Below, in pieces: positions 50,745-60,361 of a DNA stretch of 64,000 nt (within the stretch, counting starts at the first letter, position 1; each line of letters begins with the position of its first letter). This DNA is from Reticulitermes speratus. Lineage: Eukaryota > Arthropoda > Insecta > Blattodea > Rhinotermitidae. The stretch is taken from NCBI GenBank assembly GCA_021186555.1, contig JAJKFL010000010.1, positions 8,414,585-8,478,584 on the forward strand, read 5' to 3'. The notes under the pieces were generated by a model. That model was not told where the DNA came from. It saw only the letters and a program-made list of their open reading frames with translations, and did not search any database. Made by a program: the position numbers and the translations under genes.

Positions 50745-51747
50745 AGGTCAGAGTGCAAGTCACAGTGAATGTACAGTACTTACTGTTACAATAAGTGTTA
50801 CAAGTGACCCCACAGACATGTGACAGAGGTCACGTATGATACAGGTCAGAGTGCAAGTCACAGTGAATGTACAGTGCTTACTGTTACAGTAAGTGTTGGA
50901 AGTGACCCCCACAGACATGTGACAGAGGTCACGTATGATACAGGTCAGAGTGCAAGTCACAGTGAATGTACAGTGCTTACTGTTACAGTAAGTGTTGGAA
51001 GTGACCCCCACAGACATGTGACAGAGGTCACGTATGATACAGGTCAGAGTGCAAGTCACAGTGAATGTACAGTGCTTACTGTTACAGTAAGTGTTGGAAG
51101 TGACCCCACAGACATGTGACAGAGGTCACGTATGATACAGGTCAGAGTGCAAGTCACAGTGAATGTACAGTGCTTACTGTTACAGTAAGTGTTGGAAGTG
51201 ACCCCCACAGACATGTGACAGAGGTCACGTATGATACAGGTCAGAGTGCAAGTCACAGTGAATGTACAGTGCTTACTGTTACAGTAAGTGTTGGAAGTGA
51301 CCCCCACAGACATGTGACAGAGGTCACGTATGATACAGGTCAGAGTGCAAGTCACAGTGAATGTACAGTGCTTACTGTTACAATAAGTGTTACAAGTGAC
51401 CCCCACAGACATGTGACAGAGGTCACGTATGATACAGGTCAGAGTGCAAGTCACAGTGAATGTACAGTGCTTACTGTTACAATAAGTGTTGGAAGTGACC
51501 CCCACAGACATGTGACAGAGGTCACGTATGATACAGGTCAGAGTGCAAGTCACAGTGAATGTACAGTGCTTACTGTTACAATAAGTGTTGGAAGTGACCC
51601 CCACAGACATGTGACAGAGGTCACGTATGATACAGGTCAGAGTGCAAGTCACAGTGAATGTACAGTACTTACTGTTACAATAAGTGTTACAAGTGACCCC
51701 CACAGACATGTGACAGAGGTCACGTATGATACAGGTCAGAGTGGATG
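50745..51747. repeat. 99-bp minisatellite, about 10 copies
   Basis: The unit (tgacagaggtcacgtatgat ... gtaagtgttggaagtgaccc) is 99 bp, or 98 where one C of the CCCCC run is lost (near 50810 and 51106). Because 99 is divisible by three, long repetitive frames appear on both strands (for example 51116-51748 plus and 51056-51922 minus). Two variant classes (ttacagtaagtgttgg, ttacaataagtgttac) are interspersed. No start context, splice or domain indicates a protein. Confidence 0.93.
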
Positions 51748-52017
51748 ATATAGGCCTACTAAGTGATAGTGAACTATGAACTGTAAAGTGTGTGGAAGCA
51801 AGCAGTCGTGGCCTGATATACGGTATATTCGTACATTTGCCGGGAGGAGTGAATAAATCTCCAAAATTATCAGTCAGGGCAAGAGATTTTCTGGCTGAGA
51901 TTCCAAATGTTATTTTCCCCAATACAGGTCAGAATTTTTGCCTGTTCAAGCTACGTGTGGGGAATGTTTTTTTATAGTTCATAAGTTGAGTACTCCAACC
52001 AAGGCGAGAAATAAATA

Positions 52018-52095
52018 CAGGGCATACACAAAAGAATGGTGCGGTATCAAAAGTGAATTCTTTTGAAACCGCACCATTCTTTTGTGTATGCCCTG
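52018..52095. mobile_element. 78-bp TA-flanked hairpin, near-perfect
   Basis: cagggcatacacaaaagaat on the left and attcttttgtgtatgccctg on the right. 36 of the 36 arm positions but one pair around a tgaatt loop. Flanked by TA at 52016-52017 and 52096-52097. Same length as the copy at 12108. Confidence 0.88.
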
Positions 52096-52424
52096 TATAT
52101 TCATTTTAAACCTAACGACATTACAATTGATTACAGCACTGTCATAGGCTAGATATATGTGTATCTGTCTCACCTATTCAAAGGCGTATAGGTGCCTCTG
52201 AAACAAGGCATAGGCATAAAGTAAAAGCAGACTCGTGTACATTTATCATAAAAACGAAAGAGTGAGCTACAGCGTCACGAGAATGCATTTCCACGTGTAA
52301 GTGTCAAAAGGTGGTTGTCGTGATAAATAACGCAAGCTGTTTTATTTTAACGAGCGGCTGTGGACCCCCTGTGGGGACACTGTCAGAAAATTCACGCTCA
52401 TCTATAAGTTCGCTCCCTACTTGT
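52096..52424. other. Unassigned spacer
   Basis: No recognisable gene or repeat. Confidence 0.4.
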
Positions 52425-52745
52425 AGGAGGTTTATCTTGTTCTTCTTCCTCCTCTTCCCGTCATTTCTATCCTTCCTCCTATCTTTCCTTCAATCACGTG
52501 TTTCAGAAGGCAGTTTCTACGCAAGATGTGACCAATCCAGTTAGCCTTTCTTCTTATTATTGTATGTACGATATTCCTCTCCTCCTTGACTCTCTGTAAT
52601 ACTTCTTCATTTCTCACACGATCGGTACAACTGATCTTCTCCATTCTTCTCCAGCACCACATTTCAAGACTTTCCAGATAATTCCGATCTACTTTCCGAA
52701 GTGTCCACGTTTCAGCACCAAACAAAGCTATGATCAAAGTGTAGC
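52425..52745 (-). mobile_element. LN2 LINE fragment
   Basis: Minus strand open for 101 codons: GAETWTLRKVDRNYLESLEM, RVRNEEVLQRVKEERNIVHT, RRKANWIGHILRRNCLLKHV. It lacks the 39-bp tail; the 3' end stops near the K/R-rich GGRRTR. Confidence 0.8.
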
Positions 52746-52758
52746 ACTTTACTAGTTA

Positions 52759-53060
52759 AGAAAGCAATCCCATTACAGGCCTGGACAGGCCCTTAGCGTT
52801 CTAGGAGGTTGAGGCTCCCAGATTTCGAGACAATCGGCACATGAAGGTGGTAAGGTTGTCAGCCCTACGCACCGGCCGCCTTTACCCCCCAGGAAAGATT
52901 CCTGGTACTCATTTCTGTTAGAGGCTGAGTCGACTCCAGGGCCATAGTGCGACCGAAACGATTATGTCAATGAAAAATTCCAGTGACACCATCGGGAATC
53001 GAACCCGCGACGTTCCGGCTTGTAGCGCAGTGCCTCAACCAACTGCGCCACCGCGTGCCC
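52759..53060 (-). repeat. S5 SINE with 14-bp target duplication
   Basis: Complete reversed copy. Target cactttactagtta at 52745-52758 and 53061-53074 gives exact ends. Confidence 0.93.
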
Positions 53061-53337
53061 CACTTTACTAGTTACTTCCTTGAATTTAAGGGATACACCT
53101 TATAAGCCCGCAAGTATGTCAAGTTTCTTTTTCCTTCGGAAACAGTCGCACAGAAAAGTAAGAGTCGCCTTAAAACGAGTCCTTAAGACCTTCCGCAGTA
53201 ACTCGTCAAAAACACGTCATTTCCTAGTAAATAGCTACCAACAAGGCGTGCTCTAGTGCTGCTCTCTTTCGCCCTTTTGGTCAGTTGACTATTTTTAGTT
53301 CCATATCTGCCAGTCGGGAATTTTAGTAATGTTATAA

Positions 53338-53478
53338 CTAACTAATACTAACTCCATGGAGCACGAGTCCTTCTTGAGAAGCTAACAGGTCGTCAGCTAG
53401 TCAAGAAATTACCCACGTTTTATGGAACCCGAAGGTTCATTACCGCACTCACAAGAGCCCGCCACCTGTCCCTATCCT
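53338..53478 (-). mobile_element. LN1 3' end, short
   Basis: aactaactccatggagcacg followed by the reversed UTR and last codons to gccacctgtccctatcctga. Preceding spacer 53075-53337 holds nothing recognisable. Confidence 0.8.
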
Positions 53479-53483
53479 GACCA

Positions 53484-53720
53484 AAGAATCAGTCCAGGTC
53501 CGAGGCTCTGTATAGTGTTTCGTAACATGGTAATTTTTTACGGTGAGGAGTTGTTAGCACCTCGCCCAACCCCCAAACTGGAGGATTACCCCTTGTCGGC
53601 TGTCCGCGACTGCATATTCGCAGCTACCCTCCATATTTGGAGGCCGTTCCTCCATCCGCAACCCGAGGACGCGCCATGCCGTGGTGACAGGGACCCACTA
53701 ACGTTTTCAAAATGTTCTGA
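53484..53720 (+). repeat. Degenerate coding repeat
   Basis: An open stretch reads EELLAPRPTPKLEDYPLSAV, RDCIFAATLHIWRPFLHPQP. I associate this phrase with a repeat scattered in cockroach gene models, but cannot verify that here and do not know its parent element. It abuts the LN1 fragment. Confidence 0.4.
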
Positions 53721-54140
53721 ATATTTTTCTCTAAATACCTCAATAGGAAAATGGGGGTCGCTTTATATTCAGACTGCCTAACAGTTACTCAAGTTCGACA
53801 GAGATATATTCACACCGTATTCCGAAAATAAAATAAATAAAATAAAATATGTAATAGGCTTATATATTCTGTCATTCAAACCTGCGCCATGAACCGTAGC
53901 GTTAGAAATCGTTTCGGGTCTCGGATGGGCACCGCCAGTTCTGGGGTTTTTTTTTACTTGTACTAACAGCATATTCCAGTTAAAATCTTGTTCTTCGGAT
54001 ACTTTACTTACTTGTACCGTACATTTTTATTATATATATGTTATGCAGACAAATGTACACTGTTTTATGTATTTAACACATGTTTTAAATGTGCCCAACA
54101 GTTTTCTAGCCTATATAAGCTATTCTGGATCTTTTGTTTG

Positions 54141-54505
54141 AAATTACAACAGCTATATTATTGGTATATAAAATTTTTAAAATGCATTTTAAACAGCATT
54201 TTAAATTACAACAGCTATATTATTGGTATATAAAATTCTTCAAATGCATTTTAAACAGCATTTAAATTACAACAGCTATATTATTGGTATATAAAATTCT
54301 TAAAATGCATTTTAAACAGCATTTTAAATTACAACAGCTATATTATTGGTATATAAAATTCTTAAAATGCATTTTAAACAGCATTTTAAATTACAACAGC
54401 TATATTATTGGTATATAAAATTCTTAAAATGCATTTTAAACAGCATTTTAAATTACAACAGCTGTATTATTGGTATATAAAATTCTTAAAATGCATTTTA
54501 AGAAT
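54141..54505. repeat. 62-bp tandem array (6 copies)
   Basis: Units start at 54141, 54203, 54264, 54326, 54388 and 54450: aaattacaacagctatatta ... aatgcattttaaacagcatt. The array has grown from the inner end of the hairpin's left arm, because the unit contains the arm's last ~40 bp. Confidence 0.93.
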
Positions 54506-54546
54506 TTTATATACCAATAATATAGCTGTTGTAATTTCAACAAAAG

Positions 54547-54590
54547 AGCCCCTGAAGATGAGCCTTATATAGGCTAGAAACATGTTGGGC
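54547..54590 (+). ncRNA. Hammerhead-ribozyme-like motif
   Basis: GCCC, CTGAAGA, T, gAGCC-ttatata-GGCTa, GAAACATGTT, GGGC. Stem I is GCCC/GGGC. ACATGT is palindromic. The left-arm counterpart (54090-54120, reversed) is decayed. Confidence 0.42.
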
Positions 54591-54654
54591 AGCATTTAAT
54601 AAAAATTGTGTTACATAACATAAAACAGTGTACATTTGTCTGCATAAGATATAT

Positions 54655-54915
54655 ATTCTTCTGGGATGTTGCTTAGCGTCAATTAATAGTTTGTCGTCGA
54701 CATTTCGGGACAACATATTGATTCCGACGTAAGCAGCTACTGGATGACCTTAAGGAAAAGAAAATATACTGGAAATTGAAAGAGGAAGCACTAGATCGCA
54801 CCCTGTGGAGATGTCGCTTTGGAAGAGGCTACGGACGTGTCGTAAGACAGACTACAGAATGAATGAATATTGATTCCATCTTCAAGTACATCGCGACGAA
54901 AGCCTAAAACCTCGC
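54655..54915. mobile_element. H2 remnant invaded by an LN2 3' end
   Basis: H2 left part (ttctgggatgttgcttagcg, gacatttcgggacaacatat) resumes after 54867 (attgattccatcttcaagta, catcgcgacgaaagcct). The LN2 insert is 54726-54866 with target atattgattcc at 54715-54725 and 54867-54877. Confidence 0.8.
54726..54866 (+). mobile_element. LN2 3' end, 141 bp
   Basis: gacgtaagcagctactggat ... cgctttggaagaggctacgg ... actacagaatgaatg. Only one 39-bp unit is present, the unexpanded state of the tail. Confidence 0.9.
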
Positions 54916-55027
54916 ATAGTTCCACCTTATAAGTAGGATCTGTGGAGGTTCAAGGCCACGTAACGTCATATAACAATACATCAGTTAACTGACAAACCAT
55001 AAATCATCTGTACTTGTGGATGATAAT

Positions 55028-55208
55028 ATGACTGGCCGTGTCACAGCTTAGGCGGTTAGTCTTTGGCTTCTATCATCTGAGGTCAAGGCTTCTTTTCGAG
55101 GAGGATCAGTGTGGGACTCATGGTGGGCAAAATTTGATTGGGACGAGGTTTTCTCCGATATTTTTTTTTTTTCGCTTTTCAGTTTCCATTCCATCAATCC
55201 TACTTTTT
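55028..55208 (+). repeat. S2 SINE, old copy
   Basis: ccgtgtcacagcttaggcgg, ttagtctttggcttc, cagtgtgggactcatggtgg, then T run and tcagtttccattccatc. The head B box is destroyed. Confidence 0.65.
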
Positions 55209-55529
55209 TAAATTTATCTGTCATTTGGGGGATGGTCAATTGGCCATTAGGGCCACAGTACCTTAAGACATAGTCTCACCCCAATTCCACAATAAATTAG
55301 AAAATCTGACTAGGATACTACATCGTAACTTAAGTGAAATCAGCCAAAATTAATGGGAAACTGTACAGTGGCTGTGTTTTGTCGAACCTGAGACATCGTC
55401 ACGCCCCGACGCTGTAGAAAGCTGGCCTTAATGTGTCATTACCACCGTGTAGACTGGAGTTTCGTTAAATCAGTTTTTTTACTGCACGGTCAGAGAAACT
55501 TATGCAAAGCCGCGTGACCGATATCTTAA
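55209..55529. other. Unassigned spacer
   Basis: No recognisable features. Confidence 0.4.
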
Positions 55530-55965
55530 AACTAACTCCATACTGCAGAGTCCTTCTTGAGAAACTAATACTTCCTCATCTATTCAAGAAATTCCCAGCA
55601 TTTTACGGAACCCGACATTAGATTATTAGATTAGATTATTGTATTACCGTCTTTAAAAGAGTCCTTTACCTGTCCCTTCCTTATATTTCTGTAAGATCCA
55701 TTTATATGTTATCATTCCGTCGAAGCCTAAATCTTCCAAGTGGTCTCTAGTCCTCAGGTTTCCCCACCAAAATTCTATATGCATATCTTTTCCCTGCCAC
55801 CATACCTGCCAATGCAAGGCACGTCTCGTACTCCTTGATTTCATTACCTTAAAACACTTCCCATTATGCAGTATTTCCCACCCTCATGGTACCACCTTCC
55901 TCTAAAACCCGGATACACTCATAAACACTTTATTCTTGAACACCCTCAGCATATGACCTACCTTT
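55530..55965 (-). mobile_element. LN1 relic
   Basis: actccatactgcagagtcct, aagaaattcccagcatttta, cgaagcctaaatcttccaag, and distant coding similarity (minus strand HIEFWWGNLRTRDHLEDLGF). Several indels, including attagattattagatta. Confidence 0.65.
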
Positions 55966-56014
55966 AATTATAAACCTGAAGGAGGATCAAACGAAAACCT
56001 TTCTTTCGAGACAC

Positions 56015-56095
56015 TCCACCGTAGTACTCCTCACCGCACAACACGTAGTACACACCACCGTAGTACTCCTCACCGCACAACACGTAGTACACTCC
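56015..56095. repeat. Short tandem duplication (about 38 bp x 2)
   Basis: ccaccgtagtactcctcacc with gcacaacacgtagtacac occurs twice in a row at 56017 and 56055. Confidence 0.85.
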
Positions 56096-56274
56096 GCTCC
56101 ACGCAAAAACATTTCATATGCTTTTAATACCACACGCCAGCAGTTCCACAATCTACCATCTACAGTGCTTTTATAATTTTACAACTTTTAGAGAATCTTT
56201 TTACAAGATTTTAACTTATGTTTCAAAGTGCAGATAGAATATTTTAAATCATGTGTTGAAGTGACTGTAGCTTT

Positions 56275-56430
56275 TAGCAATAAACCCCCCTGACGATGAT
56301 CCTAGGATCGAAACACGTGTAGGGGTACAATTTTAACAATTTTATAATAAAGCTACTTAAAAAGTGGTTTTAGTGTGCATCGGTTGGTTTATAACTTAAT
56401 TTAATATGACGAAGATGCACGGTGTCAACA
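56275..56430 (+). mobile_element. H1 3' end (single arm)
   Basis: Carries a ribozyme-like motif, then gtgcatcggttggtt (56375), ttaatatgacga and atgcacggtg (56415). No inverted left arm is visible, so this is a monomeric or 5'-truncated copy. Confidence 0.65.
56285..56326 (+). ncRNA. Hammerhead-ribozyme-like motif
   Basis: CCCCC, CTGACGA, T, GATC-ctag-GATC, GAAACACGTGTA, GGGGt. Stem II differs in sequence from the other copies but still pairs, i.e. compensatory change across families. Confidence 0.48.
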
Positions 56431-56564
56431 GTGTGAAAACCTTTCTCTTTGTCGGAAAATGACTGTCGTGTTGATGTAGCATAATTAACAACGTAAAAGT
56501 GTCACTTATGAAAACAAAATGTTGAAAGTAGACAAGGAAGTAAATGGAAAAAATGGTGTGTAGA

Positions 56565-56960
56565 CGCGTTTGCAAAATTGCGAAAAGCGACTATTAGTTT
56601 CGTCGTGTCTGTCTGTTCATCCGTCCGTTTGCATGGAGCAAACTCGGTTCCCACTGGACGGATTGTCATGAAATTTTGTATTTGAGGATTTTCAGAAAAT
56701 CTGTCGAGAAAATTCAAGTTTCGTTAAAATCTGACAAGAATAACGGTACCTTACGTGAAGACCGATGTACATTTATGATAATATCTCCCTGAATTCTTCT
56801 TAGAATGAGAAATATTTCACACAAAAGTTGTAGAGAAAATCATAACACACATTTTATGTTCAATAAATTTTTTCCGAAAATCGTGCCGTTTATGAGATAA
56901 TGTGGAAAACTACCGTATAGCCAGATATGCCACAAATGACAATATAATATGGCGCATGCG
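56565..56960 (-). mobile_element. DT1 repeat
   Basis: Reversed copy: gacgcgtttgcaaaattgcg, tttgcatggagcaaactcgg, gaaaattcaagtttcg, aacggtaccttacgtgaag, tccgaaaatcgtgccgttta. The distal end is lost near ggcgcatgcgc. Confidence 0.65.
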
Positions 56961-57342
56961 CTTTACATGCTGGATAACGAAGGCTACAGACACACACTCA
57001 GAATATGTAATACTTATTGCTTTTTCATGACAACAATGCCTACGCGAACGCACCTCATTGTTATGTTTAAAAGTACATTTCCCCTCTTGTTTATTTGGAA
57101 GGTTAGTCAGTCAGTAAGGCGGTGTGTAGACCGTCTGGTCGGTGTTTCATGCAGATTATCATTGTCCATCAGCACCAGCATTAACAGTTCTCAATACGGC
57201 TCTGTTAATGAAATTCTCTGCGTAAAGTATAACACATTTCTATATTCTTGAATCGGCATCTGCCAGCTGGTAATCCCTGTGCACGTTCTGAAGGCATATG
57301 CGGCAGTGGAGGTATAGATCTACGCATTCTTTTCCTCTGCAC
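56961..57342. other. Unassigned spacer
   Basis: No recognisable gene or repeat. Confidence 0.4.
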
Positions 57343-57535
57343 TAGGTTGTGGGCCCACCCAGTCTCCTATACAATGTGTACCGGGTCTCTTTCCCGGGGG
57401 TAAAGCGGCCGGAGCATGGAGTTGACCACCCACCCGCTTCTACTGCCAGGGTTAAAGAAAGAGTAGAGCTATATCTCTACTCCCCCTCTGGGTCTTCATG
57501 GCCCGTTCTAGGGAGAACTTTACCTTTACCTATGT
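57343..57535 (+). repeat. S3 SINE, 5'-truncated
   Basis: Starts at tgggcccacccagtctccta; includes gtaaagcggccggagcatgg and aagaaagagtagagctatat; ends gttctagggagaac then ctttacctttacc. Confidence 0.82.
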
Positions 57536-57544
57536 TGTGGGAGG

Positions 57545-57745
57545 TCGCTTCACGCCCCAGCTCCTTTCCGGAGTACATCTTGCAGTCCCCACTGAATAAG
57601 CGGATGAATGACTCCAGGAGCGGTCCGGACGTTTAGGAAAAGATAAATTCTTCTTCCTCTGCCGCTAATCGAACCACAATGCCTCGGAAATCCAGGCCGT
57701 AGGCTAGTCACTATACCAACTGAGCTATTTCGGCTCCCATATAAT
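57545..57745 (-). repeat. S6 SINE
   Basis: Minus strand: ggagccgaaatagctcagtt, ggtatagtgactagcctacg, B box gtggttcgattagc, then a body with aggaagaagaattt. tRNA-like A and B boxes are spaced about as in a tRNA. Confidence 0.65.
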
Positions 57746-57829
57746 AAGGTAGGCTTGTCTTGTCAATAAATTTCTAACACCTTATAGTATATATTTATTT
57801 ATACTTTTGGAAGCTGCTGTGATTATGGT

Positions 57830-58070
57830 TGGTTGAAGCCATGCAGTCTAAGGCGTTAAGTCTGGAAACGCTTGATTGCTGGGATCGCGGGTTCGAATCT
57901 CGCTGAGGGCATGGATGTTCGCTTCTTGTGTTTGTTGCGTGTTGTGTAGGTAGCGGCCTATGTGGCGAGCTGATCACTCGTTCAGAGGAGTCATATCGGC
58001 TGTGTTCTGTGTGTGATCTAGTAACCTCAATAGTGAGGTGGCCTACGCACGAGTTGGGGGTTTGTACCGC
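57830..58070 (+). repeat. S1 SINE, old copy
   Basis: gccatgcagtctaaggcgtt, B box gggttcgaatctcg, gcatggatgttcgcttcttg, gaggagtcatatcggctgtg. Internal deletions and many changes. Confidence 0.7.
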
Positions 58071-58075
58071 AGAAA

Positions 58076-58779
58076 ACATATAGCCTAAATTTAACAACAA
58101 GACCGCCTTTGTTTTCTTTTAGACCGCCTTTATTCTACATTGCCAATCGACCGGCAGGACTAAACACGTTACAGACTGGCAGTGCTTGTTATTCATATTG
58201 TCACATCTGCCGACCACATGCGTTTACATGTGTTCATTTGCACCCCTGTAATGTTTATCATTCGAGAAACAGGTGACAGTGAAAAAAAAAACCGGAATAG
58301 TTAATTGGTAACTTAACTATCAATCAACAGACAAATGAACTGTCTTGTGGGGCCTTGTTCCTTCAGACTAGAGAGTCCCTCACCAGACCAATTGATCTGC
58401 CCATTTTCATCGTGCGAATCTGATGACTCATCCAAATCGAATTTTCGATCCAATTTAAGTTCTATTCTTTCATCTTGTCAGAAAGCCGGAGTACTGTTGT
58501 ACAGTCACTCTCAAAATCCTAAAGGCTTGCATCGCTAACATAACTCTGGAAGGCATCTCTTTGAATCTGTGTGACAGAACGATAGACCAATGACGAAATT
58601 ATGAAGAATGCAGTTGCTTATGATAGGTCGCAGTGACTTTTGGGACTGAACGGCTCAAAAGCTATGATCCTGGTTGTGAATCCTGGTCAGAAATGTATGT
58701 CTATATATATCTCTCTCTTTTTTATTCTTCTGCAAAAAAGAGATGACCTTTTTGCTACTGATTTGGCTTTAGTTAGCGT
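58076..58779. other. Unassigned spacer
   Basis: No recognisable gene or repeat; short frames lack domains. Confidence 0.4.
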
Positions 58780-59095
58780 CAAATGGTTATGGGAGAGAGG
58801 AGACGTGTATACACGGCTATGGTGGGGAAAACTGAAGAAAAGAGATCACTTGGAAGACCTAGACGTCGATGGTAGGTTAATAGTAAAATTGATCTTCAAG
58901 AATGAATCTAGAGAGCCTAGAGTGGATTGATCTGGCTTAGGACGGTGGCTTAGGTGGAGGGCCGTTGTGACCACGGCAATGAACCTTCGGGCTCCAAAAA
59001 ATGCGGGAAATTTCTTGACTAATTAAGGAGCTGTTCGTTTCTCAAGAAGGACTCTGCTACATGGAATTAGTCAGTCAGACAGTCAGTCAGTCAGG
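58780..59095 (+). mobile_element. LN1 3' end
   Basis: Coding remnant (WERGDVYTRLWWGKLKKRDH, LEDLDVDGRLIVKLIF), then a UTR ending gctacatggaattag with (AGTC)n. One frameshift after the open stretch. Confidence 0.75.
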
Positions 59096-59636
59096 TAGTG
59101 AGAGGGTCCGTCATTTTCTTAGCGTCGAATCGTTTCATCACTAGGTGAATACGGCAGTGATTTGTGAAGGCTGTTGAAATAAGAGGTCGTGGCCAAATTT
59201 TGAGGAACTTACCAAGCAATTATCCGTCGTACTGAGGAAATCCACTAAATGTATAGGTCAGGGTGGCTGATAACCGGGTTAGAATTTTAAACAAGGATAT
59301 TCCTAACACGAAACAAATTTCGATACATGTCTTCACGTTGTGTTGTCCTCCGCGTGCAAATGTCTTCCGATAAAATTCTATACCTTCCGAATGTCCTAGG
59401 ATTTATAGATTTAGGATTAATAAGCTTACAGCTTACAGCTTACAGATTTTCATATCGGCTTACACTATTTCTTCATTCGAGTCTATAATATCTAGTGATT
59501 AAGAGCGATCAGGAACAGTTCGGAGAGATCTTGACAGATATTGGAACACTGGTCAGCAGTGTAATAGACTTAATTTTCTAAGTTATTTTTCTAAAATTAA
59601 GATTAACAAGACAGGCAATGTACGTACAACTTAATA
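59096..59636. other. Unassigned spacer
   Basis: Small direct repeat agcttacagcttacag near 59427. Otherwise nothing recognisable. Confidence 0.4.
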
Positions 59637-59970
59637 TTGAGGCGCTTTCGTGTAACCCTTTTTACCGTCGAAAAGCAATATGTATTACATATTACGAATG
59701 TGTGTCTGTAGCCTTAGTTATCCAGCATGCAAAGCGCATGCGCCGTATTATATTGTTATCTGTGGCCTGTCTGGCTGCACCATATTTGTCCACATTATCT
59801 CATAAACTGCACGATTTTCGAAGAAAACAATTTTATTGACGTAAAATCTGAAATATTTCTCATTCTAATAATAATTCAGGGAGATATTATCCTAAATGTA
59901 CATAGGTCTTCTTGTAAAGTACCCGTTATTCTTGTCAGGTGTTGATTAAAGTTGAATTTTTGACAGAGTT
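59637..59970 (+). mobile_element. DT1 repeat
   Basis: Left end gaggcgctttcgtgtaaccc, tgtggcctgtctggctgc, cataggtcttcttgtaaagt; runs into the 127-bp tandem array at its right, where the rest of the element is missing. Confidence 0.65.
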
Positions 59971-59974
59971 TCTA

Positions 59975-60361
59975 AAACCCACAGATAACAAGAACTGGAT
60001 CTGCCTCCGTCCCCTTCACCTGAGGACGGTAGCAGATCAAGTTTCCGAAACGTCGTGTTATCTAGTTATTTTAGATTTCCGGACGATGGGCAAAGTCCAG
60101 AAACCCACAGATAACAAGAAACTGGATCTGCTTCCGTCCCCTTCACCTGAGGACGGTAGCAGATCAAGTTTCCGAAACGTCGTGTTATCTAGTTATTTTA
60201 GATTTCCGGACGATGGGCAAAGTCCAGAAACCCACAGATAACAAGAAACTGGATCTGCTTCCGTCCCCTTCACCTGAGGACGGTAGCAGATCAAGTTTCC
60301 GAAACGTCGTGTTATCTAGTTATTTTAGATTTCCGGACGATGGGCAAAGTCCAGAAACCCA
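59975..60361. repeat. 127-bp tandem repeat, 3 copies, with ribozyme-like core
   Basis: Units start at 59975, 60101 and 60228 and look almost identical; the first lacks one base. Each contains ctgaggacggtagcag ... ttccgaaacgtcgtg: a CTGANGA box and a GAAAC box flanking a weakly paired segment. Tandem ~100-500-bp repeats with hammerhead cores are known in other animals (newt, schistosome, cave cricket satellites). Whether this unit folds that way is unproven. Confidence 0.85.

Larger units (their letters stand above)
53995..54650. mobile_element. H1-like hairpin with central 62-bp array
   Basis: Left arm (tatgcagacaaatgtacact, tagcctatataagct, ttgaaattacaacagctata) and right arm (tatagctgttgtaatttcaa, cttatataggctagaaac, agtgtacatttgtctgcata) are complementary. 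The 62-bp array lies between. No target duplication found because an H2 remnant abuts the right end. Confidence 0.7.

Noticed and set aside
51056-51922. 288-codon ORF on the minus strand with CTLTCIIRDLCHMSVG repeats, as a repetitive protein gene
   Set aside because: It is the translation of the 99-bp minisatellite, which is equally open on the other strand. No independent coding evidence.
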